Shown: positions 43,814 to 54,998 of the stretch, one piece after another
Position numbering within the stretch: the first letter of the stretch is position 1
Layout: each line of letters begins with the position of its first letter
NCBI RefSeq assembly: GCF_020906515.1
Contig: NC_085851.1
Span: forward strand, 62,001-126,000
Source of the DNA: Vanrija pseudolonga
Lineage: Eukaryota; Basidiomycota; Tremellomycetes; Trichosporonales; Trichosporonaceae
Length of the DNA stretch: 64,000 nt
Reading direction: 5' to 3'
The notes under the pieces: generated by a model
Told to the model about the DNA's origin: nothing
What the model saw: the letters and a program-made list of their open reading frames with translations, nothing else
Databases searched by the model: none
Made by a program: the position numbers and the translations under genes

Positions 43814-44221
43814 TGTTGCTTGGGGCTCAAGCGAGCACCAGCCAGAGGGCAGGTTATGTATAGGCCGGCGTGGTTCGGCACGGGGCAGTCAACGCCAGCA
43901 CCATCACCCGGCCACCCTTCGGCATCGGGATTCCACTGCGCCAAGTGCCTATCTCTTAACCCGACCCTCTGCAATGCAGCATGGTCTGCTGACGGATGCC
44001 AGCGCAAAGAAAGCATGAGCGCCCGTGAAGCCAACTCGGGACACCGGGATTGTAACAACAACAGCAGTCGGGACATCGGCATTGTCGCAGCTCAGCTGAC
44101 CTCACAATGCCGAGGTGCCTCTTGACACTCTCACACGGCCAGCAGTTGTACATAACTCGTCTGGGGCAGTGGTTATCGGACAACACGCACTGTTGACCTC
44201 ACCGCACACACACTTGCCGCC
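43814..44221. other. Divergent promoter region
   Basis: Between monooxygenase 2 (-) and the cupin gene (+); a likely target of the neighbouring regulator. No gene seen. Confidence 0.45.
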
Positions 44222-44729
44222 ATGCCCAAGACCATGTCCAACTTCCACCCCGCCGAGCAGGTCGAGGGAGAAAAGCTCCTCGACGGGCTGATCACGGACC
44301 GGTGGGTCGCGGCTTGAGGCACAGTATCTGACCGTCCCAGCGTGCTCAACTTCGAGTGAGGAGTACCACCCCCACATGGCACTAACCCACAGCAAGGACA
44401 CGGAGAACGTGACCCGCATGCAGACGTACGCGCCGGGCTGGAAGGCCGGCGCGCACTCGCACACGTACTGGTGCGCAGGGAGCCCAAGAACCCGGGGCGG
44501 CCGCTGACACCGCGCGCGCAGGGAAGAAGTCCTCGTGCTCAAGGGCCGCATCTTTGACGAGACGCTCAACCGCTGGGTCGGCGAGGGAGAGTATGCGTGC
44601 CGCCCGCCGGGGCAGGTGCATGGCCCGATGGAGGCCGGGCCAGAGGTGGGTCACTCTCAAGGGTGATGCTGACGCCTGCTTCAGGGGTGTACTGTGCTTC
44701 TTATCAACACGAGCAGCTGGGGCAAGTGA
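44222..44729 (+). CDS. Small cupin (ChrR-like)
   Basis: Five exons (44222-44301, 44341-44355, 44393-44470, 44522-44645, 44685-44729) give 113 aa. One conserved beta-barrel: cupin motif 1 is GAHSHTYWEEVLVLKGRIFD (metal ligands His, His and Glu), motif 2 is YACRPPGQVHGPMEAG (Pro-Gly...His). Ends TVLLINTSSWGK. Such single-domain cupins are metal-dependent dioxygenases, isomerases or hydrolases; the substrate here is unknown. Exon 2 is 15 bp. Divergent from monooxygenase 2, so it may act on the monooxygenase product. Confidence 0.85.
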
Positions 44730-45237
44730 TACGGGCTGTGGGGTTGTAGATATGCTATGCAGGTGTACGGCGTTTGAGTCTGCTTGTCTGAGCGTGTCTT
44801 CCAATCGCCGTAGCTTTGATCCTAAGCAGGCCGTGAGGTGGCCTGCTGCTTTCTCGACCTCGGTGCGCCAGCGTCCCCTCCCCACACGACTGCTTCATCA
44901 GCTGCTGGCATGCTGGATGCGTTATCCCACGTGAAGCACGAGGTATGCAGCGGCTACCTTCGGCTATGCCGCGAGTAGTCGGCTCTGGCGCGGCGGCTGC
45001 CTGCCCACCGCGTATCGTGTGGCTTGCTGGGCCGCGCGCGGCACACGACAATGCCGAACCGAAGTGACAATGCCGGCGGACCCCAGCCTCCCCCACACAC
45101 ACAGCGGCGAGGATGTTGTCCTCGGGATACTTGTTGTCCCACCACTATCTCAAGGTCCGGATACACGGGGTCACGAGCAACTCTTGCAGAGATATAAGGC
45201 GGCGAGGCCCACCCCCACCTCGTCCCGCTCACGCACG
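44730..45237. other. Intergenic
   Basis: 3' flank of the cupin and promoter of the amino-acid transporter. No gene seen. Confidence 0.4.
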
Positions 45238-46835
45238 ATGGGCTCCTACGACACCGACAGCAAGATGGAGAAGGGCGACAGCCAAGTCAAGGTTGTCTAC
45301 GCGAGCGACGTCGAGGTCGTCGACGCGGTGTTTGGCGAGATCCACGAGGACAGCGGGCCAAACTACCGCAACGTGAGTGCCTTGCCCTCCCTGCTCCACT
45401 AACTCCCCCAGGTGGGATGGGCCGGCACCACCATCCTCATGTGCAAAGCGACGATCGGCATCGGTGTCCTCGGCATCCCGTTCTCGCTGCAGGTCGTCGG
45501 CCTCATCCCGGGCCTCATCTACCTCACGGCCGTGATGGTCATCATCACGTGGAGCAACGCCGTGCTGGGGCAGTTCAAGCGCAACCATCCCGAGGTGTAC
45601 TCGATCTCGGACGCGGGCCGGGTCATTGGCGGGAGGGTGGGGTACGAGTTCTTCGCGATTGCGTTTTTGGTCTGTGAGTGGTCGTCTGTCGTCGAGGTCG
45701 ACTGGGGGCAAGCTGACCCCCCTCGCCCCAGATATGGTCTTCTGCTGTGGCTCTTCGATTGTCACAATTGCCACGGCGCTCAACGCCGTGTCCCTTCACG
45801 GCGCATGCACGGCCGTCTTCATCGCCGTCGCCGCCGTCATCGGGTTCTTGGCCAGCAGCGTGCGCACGCTCGGCAAGATGGCGTGGCTCGGCTGGGTGGG
45901 CATGGTGACCATCATGGCGGCGAGTGAGTGGCCTCGACCGCACCAGCCGCACGCACCACTGACACCACCCCAGTCCTCACCCTCACGATCGCCGTTACGG
46001 TCCAGTCCCGCCCCTCCGCCGCGCCGAAGACGGGGCCGTGGGAGAAGGAGTTCCACACTACCCGCCACGCGACCTTCACGCAGACCATGAGCGCCATCGC
46101 GGCCTTCATCTTCGCGACCAACAACCCGCCGACCTTCTTCGGCTTCGTGTCCGAGATGCGCGACTTCCGGATGTACGACCGCGCCATGTACACGACGCAG
46201 GTGTTCGTGTGGTGCACGTACGTGACCATCGGGACCGTCGTGTACTACTACTGCGGGCAGTACGTCGCAATCCCTGCGCTCGGGAGCGCCGGCGTGCTCA
46301 TGAAGCGCGTCTGCTACGGGCTCGGTCTGCCGGGCATGATCGTCACGCTGGCCATCTACTCGCATGTGAGTTGCCAGCATGTCAGCCTTAACGGCTCAGC
46401 TGACCCCGCCCGCAGCTCGCAGCCAAGTCGCTCTTCGTGCGCATCCTCCACGGCTCGCGCCACCTCAACACCAACACGCCGACGCACTGGCTCACCTGGC
46501 TGGGCTGCACGCTCGGGTGCACAGTGGCAGAGTACATCATCGCGTCGGCGATTCCCATCTTCGGCAGCCTCGTGTCGCTCATCGGCGCGCTGCTGTGCCC
46601 CATTGTCGGCATCATCCCCTTCGGCGTCATGTGGTGGTATGACAACTGGCGCTCCGTGGCCCCCGAGAAGAAGACGGTGCTGCGCCGCGCCAAGCTGGCC
46701 TGGGCCATGAGCGTCACCACCATCGGCTGCTTCATCCTCGTCGCGGGCACTTATGCCGCCGTGCTCGACATCAAGGCCAACGCGTCCCACTCCAAGCCTT
46801 GGGGGTGTGCCGACAACTCGAACTCGGTGCAGTAG
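45238..46835 (+). CDS. Amino-acid transporter, AAAP family
   Basis: Five exons (45238-45372, 45412-45673, 45732-45923, 45974-46365, 46416-46835), 466 aa. Hydrophilic N-terminus with acidic residues, then VGWAGTTILMCKATIGIGVL, the family's first transmembrane motif, and about eleven hydrophobic segments. AAFIFATNNPPTFFGFVSEM resembles the N-terminal substrate-path segment of fungal amino-acid/auxin permeases (Mtr/AVT-like). Expected in the plasma or vacuolar membrane. Ends in a Cys/Asn tail. Followed 297 bp later on the same strand by an aminotransferase, which may use the imported amino acid. Confidence 0.88.
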
Positions 46836-47132
46836 GTGTGGGGGGGGCGGCGTGGGTCGGCGTGGGGCTGGCTGTGAGAATCTTCAATAGATCGTTGTAA
46901 ACAAGTTGTGCTTGAATGGATGCAGTCGTCGTCAGAGCCGAGCACGACGCAGGCAGTCCCCCCACCTCTCCTGCCACGGTCGGACGAGTGGCCGCTCTTA
47001 CGTGACTCACATCGGCAACCAAGCGAGACATGCACCTCGACTCGGCTCGGACATGGCCGTGGCCGACTCTATTCTTAAGCGGCCCGGCGTGCCGACAATG
47101 CCCATCACACCTCCCTCTCTGCACAAACCATC

Positions 47133-48427
47133 ATGGCCGCCCCATCATCGCCGCCCGTGGCCTTCGCCAACACGCCCGAACCCATCGCAGACGCGATCTT
47201 CGCCCTAACGGAAGCGTACAACGCTGACCCGAGTACGCTCCGCCCTTCCCACGCCATCGCTGACTGACCCCAGACCCCGACAAGATCAACCTAGGCCAAG
47301 GGGCCTACAAGGACAACACCGGCAGCCCATGGATCCTGCCCTCTGTGCGTGGGGCCGAGGCCAAGCTCGCCCAACACCCGCCGGGACACGAGTATCTCCA
47401 CCGGTTCGGACATGCCGCCTTCCGCCGCCTCTCTGCCGAGGTCGCGTTCGGCGCGGGCTCGCGCGTGCTGGCTGAAGGCCGCGTGGCCTCGTTGCAGACC
47501 ATCAGCGGCAGCGGCGCGGTGCACCTCGCCGCTGCGTTCCTGCATACCCTCTACCCTAACAGCCTGGTGTACGTCCCCGACCCGAGCTGGTCGAACCATC
47601 GGGTCATGTTCGAGGCTGCCGGCTTTGCGGTGCGCGACTACGCGTACTACGACCCGCAGGCGCGCAGTATCGCCTTCGATGCGCTGCTCGCCGACCTGCG
47701 CGCGGCGCCGGCCGGCTCCATCGTCGTGCTGCACGCGTGCGCGCATAACCCCACAGGATGCGACCTCACCCCCGCGCAGTGGAGCGACGTTGCATCTGTC
47801 CTCCGAGACCGCGGGCACATCCCAGTCGTCGACTCGGCGTACCAGGGCTTCGCGAGCGGCGACCTCGACGCCGACGCGCACGCCATCCGGCTGCTGCTTG
47901 ACGAGCTCGCCCTCCCAGGAGTCCTCTGCCAGTCCTTCTCGAAGAGCATGGGCTTGTACGGGGAACGCGCGGGCGCGATCCACGTCGTCGTGCACGGCAT
48001 TGCCGAGCCTGCCGCCGTCGTCGCACGCATCGAGGGCCAGATCGCGTGGATCGCGAGAAAGGAGTACACCACGCCGGCGCGGTACGGCGCCGAGCTGGTC
48101 ACTGCCGTGCTCTCCGACCCCGGGCTGTACGCCCAGTGGCGCGAGGACCTGGTCACCATGTCGACTCGCCTGCGGACGATGCGCGCGGCCATACAGGCTA
48201 ACTTGCGCGAGCTGCGCGCGCCGGCCGACGATAACTGGGACCATGTGACCACCCAGATTGGCATGTTCTGGTTCTCTGGCCTCTCGCGGCCGCAGGCGCT
48301 CTGGCTGCGACGAGAGCGGCACGTATACCTCGCTGAATCGGGCAGGGTGAGCTTGACTGGCGTGAATGAGGGGAATGTCCGCCGGCTGTGCGAGGCGATT
48401 CGGGACGCCGTCGAGCAAGTAAAGTAG
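47133..48427 (+). CDS. Aminotransferase class I (aspartate/aromatic type)
   Basis: Two exons (47133-47232, 47274-48427), 417 aa. PLP enzyme moving amino groups between an amino acid and a 2-oxo acid. Motifs: DKINLGQGAYKDN near the N-terminus, HACAHNPTGCDLT, the PLP-binding Lys in QSFSKSMGLYGERAG, and the substrate Arg region ESGRVSLTGVN. SFSKSMGLYGERAG is the aspartate aminotransferase form. No clear mitochondrial presequence, so probably cytosolic. Convergent with the AIF-like gene, 88 bp apart. Confidence 0.93.
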
Positions 48428-48515
48428 AGTAGAGAGTCATGGATACATTGTTGGGTCGTGTACTGCTGCTCGTTCTTCTCGCCGGTTCAAGCCTCTCATT
48501 GACCCCCAGCCCAGC

Positions 48516-49863
48516 CTACTCCTCGTCCCCCTTGTCCTCGACCCCAAACAACGACCACATCAACTTGGCGTGTATGTCCTCCGGCCCGTCGTCGTGAGTG
48601 GTCGCGCCATCGGCGGTACCAACGACATACTCGTTCTGCCTCGTCAGCTGTGCCCCACACAAGCCAGCACTCACAATACCCAGGGACACCTTGATGCGCA
48701 CCGGACCAGCCTTGTACTCCTCCAACGGAGTCGCACTCCGCCCCTCGCGCACCTCGATCAGGCGCAGGATGTTACGTGCGGCACACGAGCCCTGCGCGTA
48801 GCTCTCGTGTCCGGCGAAGATCCCCTCCGAGTCTGCCGCGTCGCCTATCGCAAACCACTCCGTGTTGGCCACCTGCAGCGTCGGCCCGACATGGATCAGG
48901 CCGTTGGGCAGGATGGCCGCGGGGTCGACGCCGGCGAACAGCGCAGTGTTCGGCTTGGAGCCGGTACACACCAGCACTAGGTCGGCGGTGAGTGTGCTCC
49001 CCTTGTCCGTGACCACGACCTTGTCCTCCCCGTCGACGTCGAGCGGGCGGTCCGGCCACGAGGTGACCCGCTCGCCCAAGACCGTCTTGACGCCGAGCTT
49101 GCCGAGCTTGTCCACTACGGCGTCGTGCGTCGCCTGGTGGTACAGCGGCAGCAACCGCTCCCGCGAATGGAGCAGCGTGACCTCCTTGTCATTGTGCGTA
49201 GCCTTGATGTCGCTCGCGAACTGGATACCGAGCGCGCCACCACCGACGACGAGCACGCGGCGCGCGGCGCAAATCTTGTCGTTGATGCTCTTCAAGAATG
49301 ACACAGCGCCCGGTTTGCCGCCACGACCGGCGACAACGTCGCGCTCGCCGCGACCCCACGCGTCGCTAGGCGCGGAGAGGACCCCACCGAGCGCGTAGAT
49401 AGCGTACTCGAACTCGACGGTCCGTGTCTCGGCAGTGCTCAGGTCCGCGGGGTACTCCCCGTTAATCGGCAGGGCGTACGTCACGCTGGTCGCAGTGAGG
49501 GAAGTCACGAGGCCGCGCACGAGCTCGTGCCGTCCGTCGTTCGCCTCGGCTGCCACAACCCCCTTGGGACTGATCTCCGGGCCGGGGGTCACGCGCCCGC
49601 CGTACACCGCATTCACGAGCGGCACGAGCGCGCGCGGAGCGTGTGCGGGCAGCACCGAGAAGCGCGGGAAGACGTACACGTCTGTCGCGGGGGTTAGGCA
49701 TGCGAAGCGGCCTTGGTGACTCACGATGCGCGTGCGTGCTCCGCTCGATGCCGAGCACGCGCCACCCCGGTGGCAGGAGCTTTGCGAGCGTTGCCAGCGC
49801 GCCGACGCCGCCATACGCCACGCCGAGGACGACGACGGTTTTCGGCTGTGTGTCGATTGTCAT
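48516..49863 (-). CDS. AIF-like FAD/NAD oxidoreductase
   Basis: Two exons (49725-49863, 48516-49681), 434 aa. FAD Rossmann motif TVVVLGVAYGGVGALATLAK (the usual GxGxxG is degenerate here), a second NAD(P) motif RRVLVVGGGALGIQFASDIK, and the closing FAD contact EWFAIGDAADSEG. Resembles AIFM2/FSP1-type proteins (pyridine nucleotide-disulphide oxidoreductase fold). In mammals these reduce quinones with NAD(P)H; substrate here is unknown. No N-terminal presequence, which fits a peripheral membrane or cytosolic enzyme. Confidence 0.85.
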
Positions 49864-50541
49864 GGTGTATGCATGTGGGCGGGCCAGCAGCACCCCTCCG
49901 CGTGCTGCCTATATCGCGTTTGCGAGGTGGGCCGATGCACCACAAGTCAACGACGATTAGCGCTCCGGCGGCGACGCGCCGCGCCAAGAAATCCCGTCCC
50001 GACCGCTTCGGCCGATGTTCTTATCTGATAATCCGCGGCGCCGAACCACCACCGCCATCACATCCCTCGGCCGAGGTCCGAACCCCAGCGCGCCAAGTAT
50101 GTATGTTGCCGGAGGAATGCAGCTGTGGCCCGCTGGCCCTGGGCCGAAGCCGATGGCGAAGGGAATCGGATTATCTGGCTGCCTCTGCTGCGGGTCGGCA
50201 CACCCGTCGTCCTCGACGACGGACCCTCGAGTAGCCGTCGGGTCGCTCTCCTCCTGTCCTCGTGTCCTCCTTGGCGGCAGTGGCACTGACTCGTGTTTCA
50301 CCGAGTCCATGCCACTCGCACTGGCCTTGGCATCGGGGAGCCGAGTAGCGTGGCCTCTGTTCATCGTACTAGTCTTCGCGCGACTCGCCAACGGGTCATC
50401 ACGTCGGCCGGCAGTCGTGGCACCAGCGCGGTTTTCTCACCACCTCGCCGCTGTGCGCTGTCCGATGTGTCCCGGCATGACGGCGCATAAATCCCAAGCT
50501 CTTTCATGCCAGGTCCGTTCCCACAAAGTTCAAGCACCAAA
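49864..50541. other. Divergent promoter region
   Basis: Between the AIF-like gene (-) and the siderophore transporter gene (+). GATA-type iron sites would be expected; I did not map them. No gene seen. Confidence 0.4.
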
Positions 50542-52587
50542 ATGGCACCACCCCCCGCCAAGACTGACGACGAGAAGACGCACCCGCCCGCCGCTGCCAG
50601 CTTCGACGCCGACGCCGAGCTCGTGCCCCCCGCTCCGCGCGACGCGACCGCGCCCGGCGTGGCGCGCATCGAGGCCGTCGCGGCCGTGTGGAAGACGTGG
50701 GAGCGGTGGTTCTTCTGGCTCGCGCTGTTCCTCTTCTGCTGTGCGTGCCACCAACTTGGGGTGTAGGCCGAGCTAACACCGCCAGACTACCGCGGGTAGG
50801 CATAGGCGCATGCACGACATGCACGCCGCGACTGACCTGGTCACAGCCTCGACGGCATGACGCGCCCCACGTTCCAAGCGTTCGCCGTGTCCGAGTGGAA
50901 TGTCGCCGGGCAGACTGCCACGCTCGCCGTCATCCGCGCGTGTATCGGTGCTGCAAGTCAACCAGTGTACGCCAAGCTGTGCGACCACGTCGGACGCCCG
51001 TTCGTGCTCTTCATCTCTACGCTCTTCTTCCTCCTCGGCACGGTCGTGTGTGCCGCCGCGCAGAACTTTGGGAGCTATATTGCCGGCTTTGTGATCTACA
51101 CTTTCGGCTTTGGAGGGCAGAACAGTGCGTCGTCTGTGGCACGGTTAGGCTGACGACAGTGCTCATCTTTGCCGTCGCGTCCGACTTTTCGTCGATGCGC
51201 TCGCGCCTCATCTTCCTGCACGCGCCGTGAGTACGACGTTTGACAGCGCTCACACCCAGCTCCGTCCCGTTCCTCATCAACACCTGGGTTTCGGGCAACG
51301 TCGCGCAGAGCCTGATGAACACCACCACCTGGCGCTGGGGCTTCGGCATCCCAGCCATCATCGACCCGTTCACGACCTCGCTGGTGTTCGTGCCGCTGCT
51401 GCTTGGCCTGCTGCGCGCCAAGCGCCAGGGCCGACTCGAGGGCATCCGCTCCACGCCGCAGCTGCTTGCGTCGCCTGCCAACTGGCTCGACCTGCTCATC
51501 AAGGTCGACTTTATCGGCCTCGTACTCATTGCTAGCAGCCTGGCGCTCATCCTCGTCCCCCTCACCCTCGGCGGTGGGAACGCAGCCAAGTGGCGCACTG
51601 CGCCGGTGCTTGCGCCGCTTATCGTCGGCCTGACGACCACCCTCCCGGGTTTCATCATCTGGGAGGCCAAGTTCGCCAAGCACCCCATGCTGCCCAAGAA
51701 GCTGCTCAAGAACCGGCACATCCTGTGCGGGCTGGCCATCGCGCTCTTCTCCATCGCCTCCAGCTCGACGCAGGGCTCGTACCTCTACTTCACCCTGGTC
51801 GTCGCATTCGGCAAGAGCGTCGAGGCGGCGACGCGCGTGCGCAACATCACGTCGTTCGTCTCGACCATCGTCGGCATCATGGTCGGCTTTGCCGTGCGCC
51901 ACTTCCGCCAGCTCAAGCCCTTCATCATCGCCGGCGCGGTGCTGTACATTGTTGCGTTCGGCCTGCTTATCCGCTACCGCGGCGGGCACTCTGTCTCCGA
52001 CTTTGCCGGCCTCGTCGGCGGCGAGGTCGTGCTGGGCGTGGCGAACGCGCTGATCCAGTACCCTGCCACGACGGCGCTCCAGGCCGTGGTGCAGCACGAC
52101 AACATGGCCATCGTGACGGCCATGTTCAACGCTTGGTGAGTGGGGGCGTGGCGGCGTCAATCAGACCGAGCACCTCAGCGAGCATCAGCTAACGCCCCCG
52201 CGCAGCTTCCAGGTCGGCGCGGCCATCGGCTCGGCAATGGCAGGCGGCATCTGGACCAACCTGATGCCGCGCAAGCTGCAAGCGGGGCTCGAGCGCGCGG
52301 GCATCCCCAACGCCGACAAGCTCGCGCTCAGCGTGTACGGCAACCCGATCAAGTTTATCGCGCAGTACAAGGTCGGCACGCCGGAGCGCGGGGCCGTCGA
52401 CGGCGCGTACCGCGACGTGCAGCGCTACATCTGCATTGCGGGTATCTGTGTCGCGGTCATCCTGTTCGGGTTTACTTTCGGCCTCGACAACCCTCGCCTG
52501 GGGGACAAGCAGACCAACGACGAGGCCGAGCGCAGCGACTCGGACGAGGCGAGCGTCGATGAGAAGGCCAAGGTGGTCAAGGCCTAG
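50542..52587 (+). CDS. Siderophore-iron transporter (MFS, ARN/SIT family)
   Basis: Six exons (50542-50740, 50786-50795, 50847-51124, 51160-51226, 51260-52135, 52206-52587), 603 aa. About 14 hydrophobic segments. The family marker reads YYRGLDGMTRPTFQAFA, assembled across a 10-bp exon; further markers are SGNVAQSLMNTTTWRWGFG and the closing DNPRLGDKQT. These proton symporters import ferric siderophores such as ferrichrome. Acidic N- and C-terminal tails. Iron-starvation control is expected, not shown. Confidence 0.9.
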
Positions 52588-52804
52588 TGGACCTAGTTGG
52601 GTAGGGCAGGGTCAAGGCAGGCTTTAGTAGTCAGGGTGGCCATCCCGCTATGCATCTTACAGTATGCGCCGTTAGTTGGGTACCACGTCGCCGGCACCCT
52701 AGTCAGCACCGCCTCGGGCTAGCACCACGCCAGAGTGTACTGCTGCTACCCATCATACATGACATGATCTATCAGTCGAGTCGGCGGCGTGCTCGCTCGC
52801 TCGC

Positions 52805-53541
52805 TCAGAAGTCGAGGCCCTCAAACACCCACTTGGTCTCAACGACGTGGGGCTTGGCGGCGTTGGCGAGCGCGTCAAGGTCGGACGTGTTGGCCAGGCC
52901 GTCGGGGTAGACGTGGGCGGCGTAGTTCCACGAGTATCCGCCGTGGCCGCGGATGCCGCGCAGCTCGCCGGTCGCCGTCTCGGGGATGATCTTCCACTCG
53001 ACGTGGATCGTGCCCTCGACGGTGCGGCCCGTGGCCTGGGCGGCAAACGAGCCCTTCTTGCCGAAGACGGCGCCGTCAAAGATGGTCTGGCCGGCAAAGG
53101 TCGAGTCGAATGGGTTGTCGGCGTGGTGGGTGCTGGAACGAGCGTCAGTATTGGATGTGCACGGATGGGACCGGCGCCGGCAGCACAGCGCCAAGGGATC
53201 GGCTGGCCGAGTCCGGCCGGCGGCGACTGCCGCCAAGCCGACGTCACAGGCCCCGGAGCGTCTTACTCACCTAACGTACTCCGCGACGGCGAAGCCCTCG
53301 ACGTCGCCCTTGAACTGGCGCTCGGCGTGGAGGAGGACGACCTTGATCTCGTCGTTGAACGGCTGCGAGGTCTTGAGAGGCTCGGGCTGCTGGAGCGTGC
53401 CGGTGAAGTGGGCGGTGGCTGCGAGCGAGCGCGAGCGCGTCAGCGCGAGCTCGGCGACCCCAGCTAGTTGGAGGCTAGCCATGTCTCATGCCTGGCACGA
53501 GACCGCCCACACACACACTACTCACCGTGAACGGGGGCCAT
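52805..53541 (-). CDS. DUF3224-like protein
   Basis: Three exons (53526-53541, 53271-53418, 52805-53132), 163 aa; exon 1 is only 16 bp (MAPVH). Beta-barrel type sequence: TAHFTGTLQQPEP, EGFAVAEYVS, the hallmark DGAVFGKKGSFAAQATGRT, and ELRGIRGHGGYSWNYAA. This matches small barrel proteins of the DUF3224 type, whose role is unknown; a lipocalin-like barrel that binds a small molecule is possible. Introns of about 105 and 138 bp are longer than usual here. Confidence 0.75.
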
Positions 53542-54998
53542 TTTGCTAGATGTGAGAGACGAGTTTGTTGAGATGCTGGGGGGGAAAACGCCATGCCGCA
53601 CGGCCTTTATGCACGTCCAGCGGGGGGCGGTCAGCAGTCAGCGGGGGTCAGCGGTAGCCAGCCAGTGGGAAGCATCCGGCGACGACGCATGCTTGGCCGC
53701 GCGCCATGGAGCATGCTAGAGGCTGCTCTGTGGTAGGATACAGTGCGCCATGGCGGCTTGGAGGCGTAGAGGATGGCGTCAAGAGTCGCCGTTGTGCGCC
53801 GATGAGATGGACCGTGGCGCGATATGGCCCGAAGGAGTAGGAGGAGGTAGGATCGACGACGAGTGCGGGTGGGTGGGTGTCGGCATGCCTCGAGGCTCGA
53901 CGGGCCGAGACTTCTGACGGCTGCCTGGTGCCATGCTAGTCTCGCGTGGCTCAGAGATGCATTGCGGGGTGGCCCGGGTGGCCGGGGGTGACTGCGGTGA
54001 GTTGCTCATCGGTACGTCAGTCGTCTGTCGCTAGTGCGTGCACTTTGCATGCATGTTTGATGATGACCCTCGGGACGGACCTGCCGCCGCCGTGGTGCTG
54101 CTGCGCTGCCCACCTCGCCTCTGGCCAGCGTCCTGTCGATCGGGGACTTTGAATAACAAGTTGCAAGGGGTCGATGTCACAGCCGTCGATGTTTGTTTGC
54201 ATCCATGCCCGTGGTGTCCTCGGGAGTTGTGCACTCCATCGCTTGCCAAGTCCCCCTAACTTTATAAGCGGCACACCAACCTCTGCTGCCAAGCACTCGA
54301 ACAAGGTTTGCGTAGTCTTGACGCGCTGCACAGGGAGGTGGGCCAGAGCAATGGCACGCACAATCACGGCACAGCGCGCGCGCGCGCTGCCCCTCGGCCC
54401 CCCCGGCATGACACAATTCAATACCTCTGCTCGTCCTCCTCAGCATCGCGTCGGTAAGGACAAGTGTGAAGGCACGCACACAGGCAGCACTCACCTCGCT
54501 TGCCTCTGATGTTCTGCGCCGCAGTCCGATCAACGTCAGCGCGGGACAGGTCAGTTTGGTCAGTTTGGTTTCAAAACAGGTGACTGTTTGGGTAAGAGAG
54601 CAAGCGAGAGGTGCAGGTGCAGCACCAGCAGCAGCACTGATCGTCGAGGGAGGGCTTGTTGACCGAGTTGGATGATGCACGGGGCGTTGTGGCTGCTGCT
54701 GCCCCCTCTGCCTCTGCTCGACAACCACCCCCACCCACTTGGGCGTTTCACACCTCTCACTCGTCCTCTTCGTCCTCTTCGCCTTCACTTCTTCAGCTGC
54801 TGAGCAACTGCACCCCCCCTCTTGCCTTCACGCCGTCCATCTCGACTGTCACTGTCGAGGTCAAGGCACTCACACTCTTTCACCTCGTCGTCGACGTCGA
54901 GCACAACCACAACGATCACGCTGCGCGGACTCGTCCCCTAAAGCCCGACAAAGACAACAAAACCTCTTCCTCCTCTCCCCCCGCCCCTCTACTCGACA
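53542..54998. other. Intergenic, 1.46 kb
   Basis: Divergent promoters of the DUF3224-like gene (-) and the lyase-domain gene (+). Contains a CG-dinucleotide run near 54367-54380 and a duplicated GTCAGTTTG near 54551. Open frames present (54177-54788 minus) without motifs. Confidence 0.4.

Noticed and set aside
54177-54788. 203-codon minus-strand frame
   Set aside because: No domain, no start context, lies in a promoter region between divergent genes.
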